A stretch of DNA of 64,000 nucleotides from Asterochloris sp. CNOR1 (lineage: Eukaryota > Chlorophyta > Trebouxiophyceae > Trebouxiales > Trebouxiaceae): positions 1,798,001 to 1,862,000 of the forward strand of contig OZ017753.1 of NCBI GenBank assembly GCA_963969365.1. The letters run 5' to 3'. The position numbers were made by a program, and so were the translations under genes. The notes below the pieces were generated by a model that searched no databases, had not been told where the DNA came from, and worked only from the letters and a program-made list of their open reading frames with translations. Numbering within the stretch: the first letter of the stretch is position 1; each line of letters begins with the position of its first letter. This document shows, piece after piece, positions 43,051-52,704 of this stretch.

Positions 43051-43444
43051 GACCCAGAGGCACTCCTACAAGCATGCATGCCGGGCATGAGCCAGTGGCA
43101 TGCCACTTGGAAGGGATCAGGCAGGTGTGCGCCCAGCATATCAAACACAGCATGACACTGACGTTCAGCATCTAAGCTGCAGAGTGGCCCGATTCAGATG
43201 CTACTCGTAACTGAAGGTCCTGGATCTGATCTCCCATGATATCGATGAGCTTACCTTCAAGATAGACACTGCCTCGGGCAGTGCCAGATTCTGTTCACAT
43301 GTATCAGCACATAACCGAGCGTTGCAGGGAAATCGAGACCGTACTCGAGTACTGTTGAGACGGATGGAGCTGCATGAAGCGGTCACTGTGACCTAAGCTC
43401 CTGTTTGCTCTGTCTTATACTTTCCCAGCATTTCGGAGAGACAC
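43051..43444. other. Intergenic region, probable promoter of the unknown minus-strand gene
   Basis: About 390 bp between the DDX20-like stop and the ATG at 43050, both on the minus strand. No coding exon or clear motif is visible. Confidence 0.35.
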
Positions 43445-46400
43445 TTAATCAACAGCAGACTGTTCATAGTACACAGTGCAGGCATGCTGCCATTGCTGAT
43501 ACCTGCGACGCCAGTCAGCCCACTCAAGCTCGTGGTACCTCTTCAGCAGGCTTTCTGGGACCTGAACCAGCCTGTCCACCCCAGCAGCAGGCTGCATAGG
43601 GGGGCTGTAGTCAGCATGCTGCCACCACCAATTGGCTGATGATTGTGCAGCGCTCGCATCCCCACTGTCCCCCACATGGCCTGCTGGCTCTGGAGCCTGC
43701 TCCTGCTGCCCTGCTGCCTGGCTGGCATGGTGCACAGCCACGATGGCATCCTCCAGCTCCTGCTCTGTCTCCAATGACTTCGCTGGCAAGGCAGAGGCTT
43801 CCAGCTGCGTCTGTGGTGCTGCAGCCTGGCGCTCTTCAAGCTCCCATTGCCACCTCTGGCGCGCCGCAGCAAGCTGGTTGCTGTCAGTACTGCCTCGTTG
43901 CTGCCTTTCTGCGCAGTCGGCAGATTGATGCTGGCCACGTTTCATGCCGCCATGCCCCAATTGCGCCGCCCTGCTCTGCTCAGCTCCAGCCTGGTCTCCA
44001 GCACTCAGCGCGGCTTCGGCGCTTGCAGGACTCCTGTGTGCTGCGCTTGCCTCAGCCCGCACCCATGCTTGGGCTTCCATCCTTGGCATGTTAGCAGTGG
44101 ATGCAGGCTCCCAGTGAGCCGTTACTGCAGCATTGCTGCGGGAGCTTTCTGGCTGACCCTCTACAGTAACCACTGAACCCCAGTGCGCCTCAACAGCAGT
44201 GGAACTGCCTGGACTCGAAGGCTCTCGTGCTGCACTGACTGCCGGCTCCCACTGTGCCACAGCCGTGATTGTGTTGCCTGAACTTGACACCTCTCTCTCA
44301 GAGGCTGCTGCCACAGCCCTTTGCACAAATGCCTCCAATGGAGTGGGTTGCCCCCTTGGAGTGTATGGACCCCAGGGGTTCTCCTCCCACGGCTGGGCCT
44401 CATGCTGACTGCGCCTGTGCATGCTGCTGATGTCTGTGGGCTCCACATGCGCAGCCTCACCTGCACAGGTATACACAAGCTCACACTGACTGATCAAATT
44501 TGTTAAGTTTGACAGCAATTTGGACATGTGACAATGTGGCAACTGTAGCCTGCTGCCCTTGTGCTTGTCATGACTGTGGCATCTGAGCAGACAGGATGCA
44601 GAATTTGGGGCTGCCTGTGCTGCTGTCACCCACCAGAGGTTTGCAGCTCTTCCTCTTGCGGTGCTGCAGATGTTTCAGCAAGTTGCAGCTGGTTTGGCGG
44701 ACCAGCTTGTAGGTCAGCTGCCTCCTGCAGAGCCGGTGGGGGCATGTAATACCACTCATCCGGCACAGCGTCCGGCAGGGGCTCCACCTGCAGGCCGCCC
44801 AATTCAGTATTGCAGCAGGGACCAGTCACCTGCCATGATTCTGAAGCAGAAAGTTAGCCCATCTGGTCTGCTGCTTTAAGTAGTGCGAATGACAACATGC
44901 CTTTCCTTGCAGGTGGCCAAGCCTGGGCAGCAGCAGGGGTATGTCCTGCTCCCCCGGCAGGACCCAAGCTGCAAGCATCTACGGTCAGGTTCACAGCAGG
45001 GTGTCACATTGCAAGCATCCCAGGCCATGGCTCACGTGTTCAGAAGCCAGCTATGTGATCTTGGTCGTGGCAGCTGCTGCACCTCCACGCAGAACCATGG
45101 CTGCCAGCCACAGCCATGCATATATCTGTTGCGCTGCAAAGAGGTGATCCAGCACCCCACACCAGCTACATCCACAAGGGCACCTCACTCACAGATTTGA
45201 GCTGGAGTCCTGCACATGGGCTAGCAGCACCAATGCTGCCATGAAGCAAGATCTCAGCATCACCATCACCATGCAGGGCCTCAGGTCGATTGTGCTGCCA
45301 ACTAAAACAACAAGCCCGGCCACATCTCGCCAGCACCCTTGAAGCTGAGCAAGGTCTGCAAAAATGGCAGAGGCCCCGGGACTCTTCCAGCAGTTGAGCC
45401 ACTGAGCAGCTGCAGCACTGCTGCTGCCTGAGTGAACTCACGTGCCCGCCAGCCACCTCCTGCAAATACCCCTCCAGCTGGACCAGCTCTAGGGGCGTGA
45501 CAAAGGTGACTGCGATGCCGTAGGTTCCATAGCGTCCTGCCCGCCCCACGCGATGCATGTAGGTGGCCCCATCTGGGGGCAGGTCCAAGTTAGCCACCAC
45601 ATTAACGCGCTCTGCACAGAGGCAGCATCAATTCTTTTGGAGAGTGGGCTTTGCAACATGTGCTTTAGCAGCCTGACCACAGGCAGTAATCTGGCCAAGC
45701 CAACATGTTCCCAGCCCTCCGCTGAGGGCAAGCAGGCATGGAACTCTGGGCAGAGAGGTGATTGCACTGCATGCACACATCAAGAAGGGCGGTGTGGCAG
45801 ATAGCTCAACTGAACAAGCTGTGCAGTAAGGCATCAGCAGCTTTTCAAAGTCACAACGCTGGACCTAATTGTAGAGTCTCTTGTCGGCAGCCTGACTCAC
45901 TGGCTGTCTTCCATCAGCAGCACACCCTAGGTGGGCCCGACAACAGATTGCCATCCAGCATGCGAGCAGCAATGCCACAGACAAGCACTGACATTCGGGG
46001 CCACTAGTGTCTCAGAACACTGGTAGGCCCTGTGGCAGCGCACCCAGGTCTATTCCTCTGGCCACAAGATCAGTGGACACAACGACTCTCAACTTGAAGT
46101 CCCGCAGCGCTGTGATGGTGTCGATGCGCTCCACCTGGGGCTGTGAACCTGCACAAGTACTGCAGCGTTCTGGCCGTGGGATCAGCATAGTAACGCCAGT
46201 ATGAGCATGCGGCTCAGGCAGAGTGCAGAAGCAGAGGTCCATTGAAAGTACAGAGGGACTTTGTGGTCAGATCTCAACAGACTGCGATGTGAATAAAACT
46301 GGTGCCATCAATTGCTGATCAGGGGGCAGTCACCTGAGAGGAAGGCAGCCTTGTACCCCTGTGCAGTCAGGTACTCAGCCAGCCAATGCGCATCCAGCTT

Positions 46401-49199
46401 GCTGTTGCAGAAAACAACAGTCTGCACCAGCACACCACCTGTGAGCACCAGCCTCACAAGACTTGCTGTAAGCTGCAGTTCAAGGCAGATTTGGTGGTTG
46501 CCAGCCTTCAAGCATTGTCAGGCAAGAAGCAGGCAGCTAATGGTCGCTCACCTGTGTGAAGCTCACACAAGAAAACATGTCCAGCAGCGCCGCAGCCTTG
46601 GCAGCAAACAAAGCATGACTGGACGCCGCTTTGCCTGCAACCACATGCATCGAGGTGTTTTATCTTGTAGTCTTCCGCAGAATAGAAGATAATAGGCAGC
46701 ATAATCTGAGCACAGACGTCCCTGAGCGCACATATGAATATTTGGTGACAGGAAGCACCAGCAATGCCCTGCAGCCACACCTGCCTGCTTCTGCCCCCGT
46801 GAGTTGAGAACAAAGGTCACAGAATGCACATCTGCACAGGCCTGATGGCAGATCTGGCCTTGCACTGCAGCTGTACCTTCGTGCTGCCATCCCACCATGC
46901 AGTAGAACTGGCGCACCCCCAGCAGAGACACTGTCTCCTGCACATCTACCTCGACATGCAGGGGCTTGTGCATCAGCTGCTGCACTCGCAGCTTTGCTTC
47001 TGGGCTAAAGGTAGCTGATAGCGCCAGCACCTGAAGGGCAGGCAAGCTGGATGAGAGCTTGTGCACCGTGCACAGCAGAGTGCATCCCAGATGAGCAAGG
47101 GACCAAAGCTAGCAGTGCTGGTGATTGTGCTGTGGGTTGCAAGGCCCACGCTGCGCAGCCAGTAGGCCTCTCAACCCCCTGTGGGATGATCCATCCTGTG
47201 GGATGATAGGGCAGTTGGCACGCCACATGCACAGACCCCAAGACCGAGGAATGGCAGGGTGCTGCCCTCAGGCACCCTGCAGTTCTGCCCCCCTGAGTGC
47301 AGGATGTGCTGCGCACTCTTCATGGCAGGGAGATGGCAGCATGCTAGGCCAGACAGGTCCTTGGAATCTATACATCCATGTCTGCTTGCCAAACGCTTGC
47401 TGTGCATCCTGTTTGAAACTGCTGGAATTGTGACCCCTTGTCTAGCATGCGCACCTGCTTGCGGTGCGGCAGCACGCTGTGCACCCACTCAACATCCTCA
47501 GCAAAGCTATCAGACAGCAGGCTGTCAGCCTCATCCAGCACCAGGGTTGCGATGCGATCAGGCGGAAGCGCACCACTCTCCAGTAATGCGCACACGCGAC
47601 CAGGGGTGCCCACAGCCACCTGGCAAGCCCTGCAGGGCAGCACCAAGTTCTGAGATGCAGGCAGGGCAGCAGTGAGGCGGTGACAGCTGCCACAGGCTGC
47701 AGGCAGCGTCAGGTACGTCCTTGCAGCGGTGCCTACAGCCACCTGGCAGGCCCTGCAGGAGCTGCAGCAGGTCTGAGGTGACAGCAGGGCAGCTGGTAGT
47801 CTGGCGGCTGCCGTCAAGGGAAGTCATCAGGCGACAAATCCTTTCAGCAGAGCACATGCCTTTTTAGGGAGCCCGCAGCGACTTGGCAGGCCCTGCAGGG
47901 GCAGCAGCATGCCTGAGCTGACAGTTGAGCAGCACAAGTTTGTTGGCGCCTGCCCCTGTCAGCAGGACAGTTGTGAAAGGAGCCCCTGCAGGGGTCGCAC
48001 CTTGTCTCCGTGCTTTAAGTCGGACAGCAGGTGGCTTTGGACTGCAGTGTGAGGCCAGTACACTGCATCGACCCGTGTACAGCATCTCATGACATGATCC
48101 CGCTTGTGTGGCCTGTAGCACGACAGTGCAGCAGATGCACATTGGCAGCATGGGCAGCATGGAGACGCGGCAGGGCAGGATGTGGTGCAGGGTGCCCACA
48201 CCACCTTGCAGGCCCAGCATGAGCAGCAATAGGTCTGCAGTGACAGCGGGGCCAGGCATCACCAGCGCTCCTAGACCCAAACCAGCGGGACCATGTCTAA
48301 AGGCACTGCAGATGCAGACTAGCAGCCTAGGCAGCGTGAGCATGCAGCAGGGCAGGACAGGGCGCAGGTGGCCCACAGCCCCTCCTGCGCTGACTCGCAA
48401 TCAGCAGTGTTGAACATGCAGTGACCCAGCACAGACCTGCGCAGCAGCTTCCTGTCCTCCTCGGCAGGCAGACCGCCAATGAACACCCCCACTGAGAGGC
48501 CGGGGGCGGCCATGTGCGCTCCCACAGTGTTGATGACCTCAGCACTCTGAAGAGCGATCTCGCGGGTGGGGGCCAGGACCAGCACCTGCAAACACACACT
48601 TCAGCATTGCCTGCCATCCCAGGTAGCTTTGACAGGAGGCAGTTGACTGCATTTGGGCATGGAGACATGACCTGCTGTCAGCAGACAGCATTCAAGTGAG
48701 TCAGAACATGCGCACTCTGCGATGCTCAGGTGACAGCCAGATTGCTGCGCTTTGATGTGCAGGCAGTCTGCCTGAAGCAGGCAGTCACATGCAAGTGAGC
48801 ACATCTAAGACCATGGGCCTGGAGCCAATTGTGTAGCAGAATGAAGGCAGACAGCAGGGCAGGGACTAATCAGGCACGCAAAAAGCAGGGCCAGGGAGGA
48901 CAGGAGGGCAACAGAGCATGAGAAACCCATGCTGTGTGCCCCACCTGCGGCTGGGGGCTGGCCACAGAGACGCGCTCCAGCAACATGGTGCTGAAAGCCA
49001 CCGTCTTCCCGGTCCCACTCTTTGCCTGGACAATCAAATCAGACCCTGCCATTCCCAAAGGGATGCTGGCCTGTTGCACTGGGGAGGGCCGTCTCCACCC
49101 TGCTGCGTTCAATGCAGAGACCAAGTGATCTGGCACACCCAGTTCCTGGAAGGACTGAGCCTTGCCGGCCACATCCTCCGTCCTCTGCCGAGCTTGCAT
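43445..49199 (-). CDS. DDX20: DEAD-box RNA helicase, DDX20/Gemin3-like
   Basis: An ATP-dependent RNA helicase. In animals DDX20 is the Gemin3 subunit of the SMN complex that assembles spliceosomal snRNPs. The ATG at 49199 opens an exon with [13 protein letters not shown] (Q motif) and [18 protein letters not shown] (motif I). Next come [13 protein letters not shown] with [17 protein letters not shown] (about 48594-48440), [12 protein letters not shown] and [10 protein letters not shown] (from 47629), [13 protein letters not shown] with [11 protein letters not shown] (near 47030), [32 protein letters not shown] and [16 protein letters not shown] later exon has [18 protein letters not shown], matching the PLPDPIP segment after the helicase core of DDX20. 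The last exon ends with [13 protein letters not shown] before TVYYEQ, like the Trp/Tyr-rich end of DDX20. Three 23-residue units (AVxAHWEP...) lie between. The DDX20 assignment rests on remembered family features; the DEAD-box call itself is certain. Confidence 0.88.
47610..48225 (-). repeat. Tandem copies of the motif-Ib exon acceptor in the DDX20-like gene
   Basis: The real exon starts at 47629 after GCCCTGCAG and encodes [13 protein letters not shown] copy starts at 47752 after TCCTGCAG and reads [12 protein letters not shown] third starts at 47892 after CCCTGCAG (CTGCCAAGTCGCTGCGGGC). A weaker fourth lies near 48215. The blocks between them (GGTCTGAGGTGACAGC, GCCTGAGCTGACAG, GGTCTGCAGTGACAGC on the plus strand) repeat in step. 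Most of the roughly 800-bp intron seems built from such units. Confidence 0.8.
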
Positions 49200-49286
49200 G
49201 GTCTACAGATGCTGGAAGCTCTAACCGCCAACTACTTTGACCAGTTTGTTTGAATTGAATTGATCGTCCTTAATGTGGAGTGGACC
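49200..49286. promoter_or_regulatory. Short divergent promoter between DDX20-like and fibrillin genes
   Basis: Only 87 bp separate the two start codons, so the 5' leaders and core promoters of both genes must be compressed or overlap upstream coding sequence. The segment is locally AT-rich (TTGTTTGAATTGAATTGATC at 49247-49266). Confidence 0.5.
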
Positions 49287-50297
49287 ATGCAGAGGCTCGG
49301 TGGCTGCAGTCATGAGGGCCCATCTCTCAAAACCCATACTCTGTGGTGCCATCGCAGGCCACACAGGATCCAACGGAGAAGGCTGGTGGTGCCATGTTCA
49401 GCAGTGCTAGACCGGCTTAGAAAGGTCATTTCACGCAGTGGCCTGGACACCAGGAGCGCTGTGAATGACTTGCTGGCAGCTGTGGAGTCAACACAGCGGG
49501 GCCTGTCAACCAGCAAAAGTAGCAGGGCGCAGATAGATGCCTCTGTTGACTTTCTGGAGAGGTGTGGCAAGGGCGATGTCACTACAGACAGCAGTAAGAT
49601 AGACGCTACATGGCGTCTGCTCTGGACCACAGAAAAGGTGGACAATGCTCTGAGAATGCAGCGCTGAGACTGTGTTGTGCATTCACTTCATTTTGTTGAA
49701 GCTGAAGGAGACGCTGTGGATTATCAAGAATGCCAAGCTTTTTGGGACTGAGGCTGGCAATGTATTCCAGGCAAGTTGACATGGAGGCAGAGCTGTGCTG
49801 CAGCTACACACAGCAAGGCATGACACCGATGCAGCCTTGCGTCTAGGCTGTGCTATGCCAGGACCACGCCTCGACATGATATACACAGAGTACTTGACTT
49901 CACCCCAGAGTCAGGTCTCCACTTTCTGGTGCAGATCATTGACACACAGAACTCCAGTTTGTCCAACGTCATCGAGTTTCCACCGGATGGTCGCTTTGTT
50001 GTCTCCTCCACACTCAGCAGGGCTTCTGATCAGCGCCTCAACTTTCAGTTTACAGGTGCAGCACTGAAGTTGCCCAAGAGGGTCATCAAGCTGCCACCTT
50101 TCGGAAAAGGCTGGTGAGCTCAGAGCTGGCTGCCTCAAACTTACATACAAAGAACCTGGCATCCTGACACTGTCTTCATCACTTTTGCTAGGTTCGATAC
50201 GGTGTTCCTGAATCAGCAGATTAGAGTAGCAAGAGACATTCGAGGGGACACCCTGATTTGCATCAAGGATGGGCCAGTACGGGAGTTTTCGTGTTGA
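49287..50297 (+). CDS. Plastid lipid-associated protein (PAP/fibrillin family)
   Basis: A lipocalin-like protein of plastoglobules or thylakoids. The ATG at 49287 opens a basic transit-like N-terminus (MQRLGGCSHEG...HRRPHRIQRRRLVV). Exon 1 ends DATWRLLWTTEK, the conserved family entry motif. Exon 2 gives ETLWIIKNAKLFGTEAGNVF. Exon 3 gives QNSSLSNVIEFPPDGRFVV and later LNFQFTGAALKLPKR. The final exon reads FDTVFLNQQIRVARDIRGDT and ends before the TGA at 50295. These match the TSEK...FDTVYLDDxIRVAKDIRGD pattern of fibrillins. Exon phases agree. The second intron (49771-49934) has a GC donor (CCAG/GCAAGT). The 3' end faces the Nit1 gene tail-to-tail, 51 bp away. Confidence 0.88.
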
Positions 50298-50348
50298 GTT
50301 CAATTCTGAGAGCTACAAGAACAGTGACCAGACTTCTGCCAGCCCAAT

Positions 50349-51827
50349 TTACAATGTGTCCTGAAGACCCAGACAGCTTCTGCCCTGCCTACGATGCTGT
50401 TCGATGGGCATCCTTTTCCTGATGTCATGGAGCTTTGTCATGTTAAGGTCCGCGACGGCAATGCCCGTCGCCAGAGGGTCCTGCAGCTTTGCAATCACTT
50501 CACCCCAGGGATCTATGATGATGGAGTGCCCATAGCTCTCCCTCTTCTCATTGTGCTTGCCTGCTTGAGCCGCGGCGATGGTAAAGCTCTGCGACTCCAC
50601 TGCACGAGCTCGCAGGAGCAGTTCCCAGTGGGCGCGGCCTACAGCATGGATTGCAGAGGGGTCTCAGCCTGCCGGACCCTTGAGGCAGGAACACGCCAAG
50701 CAGAGCTGCACCTCCGGCAGGCAGGCACCAAGCCCTGCTGTCTGACCTGTAGCCACAGTGAACGCGCTGGGTACCAGCATGATGTTGGCTCCATGATGCC
50801 AGGCCAGCAGTTGGTAGATCTGCACAGATACACCACTTCATTGCCAAGGAGTTGCAGAACAGGGTGCTGGCTGTGGAAGGGGACACTGACCTCGGGGAAC
50901 CTCAGGTCATAGCAGACTGTCACGCCAAGACGCCCTGGGGGACTGTCACAGCTGACCAGCTGCAGCGCAGCACGGGGAAGGGATGGGCTCTCTACCTAGG
51001 ACACATCTGCAGCTGCCACGAGCGCCCCACCTTGGTGCCCGGCGCTGTGTGTTTGCTCTCAAACAGTATGGGCCCATTCTGCACTTCTACATCAAACAGG
51101 TGCACCTGCAGCAGCATGCACTAATGCTTCCGTTGCCAGGTGACATCTTATGTGCTAGGCAGGAAGCCATCCAGCGCCCGGGAGAAGCCTGAGTTGCTAA
51201 AAAGTCAGGCTACAATGCCACTGGTGCACATCAACGATTTGCCCAGTGCTACCTTTCTGTACGTGCTGACAAGCTCGCCAGCATCGTTGACAATCACATG
51301 GCAATTGTACAAGTGTTGAACGTCAGGCCCTTTCTCCTGGAACCCGCCCAGAGACAGCCAAAGGCTGTGCTGCCTTGCAAGCTCTTGGTAGCGATGCATG
51401 GTCGGTCCTGTGAGGGGCTCTGCATTCTCAACTGACTGCAGCGGTTGCACAGGTGTCGAGAGGCTGTGGCCTGACATGGCAAGATGCGGCAGAAGATGTT
51501 TGTGTTTCAGACCCTACCTCAAGCAAATTTCTGCCAATGAATGAGAAGCATTCAGGCAGAAACAGCATGCTGCAGCCCTGCTGCTTGGCGTCCTGCAATT
51601 CAGGCTCAACCTGCTGATGTAGTTGCATTGTGGCAATGCTGGGCACACTCCGTAGTGCTCACCGCAGCAAGGCGAGAGCATGTCTTGAAGTTGTCTTCCT
51701 TGCTGCCAGTTGCTGTCATCTGCCCCACTGCCACTCTCTGATCTGCCATTGTGGCCTGAGTGACAGGCCTTCGCTGGGAGGGTGCAGTCAAGATCCTGAT
51801 AGTTCTGAATAGGTTGTGATGGAGCAT
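50349..51827 (-). CDS. NIT1: Nitrilase-superfamily amidase, Nit1-type (deaminated glutathione amidase)
   Basis: A Glu-Lys-Cys carbon-nitrogen hydrolase; Nit1 hydrolyses deaminated glutathione as metabolite repair. The catalytic Glu is in MLFLPECFSF, the Lys in ELVSTYRKVHLFDVE and the Cys in GVTVCYDLRFPE. Supporting family blocks are LWLSLGGFQE, HLYNCHVIVN, ANIMLVPSAFT, HWELLLRARAVESQSF and KHNEKRESYGHSIIIDPWGE. Two in-frame ATGs are visible in exon 1. The one at 51749 gives MADQRVAVGQMT, the usual cytosolic start. The one at 51827 adds MLHHNLFRTIRILTAPSQRR, an Arg-containing amphipathic stretch like a mitochondrial presequence. Choice of the outer start is an inference. Confidence 0.88.
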
Positions 51828-52704
51828 GAGCTATGCGTCCACCCCCTGATCAGTGAGTCAAAATTGGTGGCCTCGGACTCAGATCAGGTCAAAGCTTTTG
51901 CCTGTCACAATGAGATGAGGTGTTGATAGCACTGCTGACCTCCTAGATGTTGCTGTCAGGGACAGGATGTGCCTAGAGGACATCGGAGGCTGGAGGAGCA
52001 AAGACGCAGCAATGGCTGAGGTTGACCAACAGAGGCGGCAGGTGCGCTGCTCTATGGAAGTGTTGGCCCTGCAGCTTATTCAACGTGCAGGTGAAGGCAC
52101 CTGCATCTGATGCTGGAAAAGCCCTGTGCAGCTTGAGGTCTGTCAGGTTGTTCAAGCAGCGCTGCATGACAGAGGTGCTGCCGATGTTACGCGTCTGTTG
52201 TGGGGTGCCCATTGAGGAGATTGTGCTATCTTGGACACCATGGGCATACAGTTTCCTGGGCTTGTCGCAACACAGCCATGGACCCGCAATGCACCTGCTT
52301 TCATGTATGAATTCAGTGGTCTGACTTAGGCAAAACAGTCAAACTGTGGCGGCTATCAACCTCACTGCGTTCTGCTTCTTCACTGCACTCGTCTTTGATG
52401 CAAAGAGTCTAGCGCAATATACTTCGACGTGTGCATCTTCATTGCCATCCCTGCGCTTCAACCACTGACTCCAACCTGCTCGATGTGAGGCACTGTGTGT
52501 GGCCTGCTGCTGGGCATGTGTCAGTGGTCTACAGCTGCAGCCTGTGACTTGACCGACACCGCCAGCACTCTTGGCAGCAGCGGCATGTGCTGGCTCAGGT
52601 AGGGGCCCTCTGCTGTCGAACCATACCTCCTGCTCTGCCATCCTCCCTCGCTGTGAAAGCTAACTGAGGTCCTCTGTGTAAATCGCCATGCTTGCCCCTC
52701 TGTC
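51828..52704. other. Intergenic region upstream of Nit1
   Basis: About 880 bp between the Nit1 start and the 3' end of the F-box gene, both on the minus strand. No exon with family similarity is visible. Short frames on both strands look like chance. Confidence 0.35.

Noticed and set aside
43445-44835. A separate proline/glutamine-rich gene downstream of the helicase
   Set aside because: The [10 protein letters not shown] segment and the Trp/Tyr-rich end both match the C-terminal part of DDX20, and there is no independent promoter-like gap, so it was merged with the helicase.
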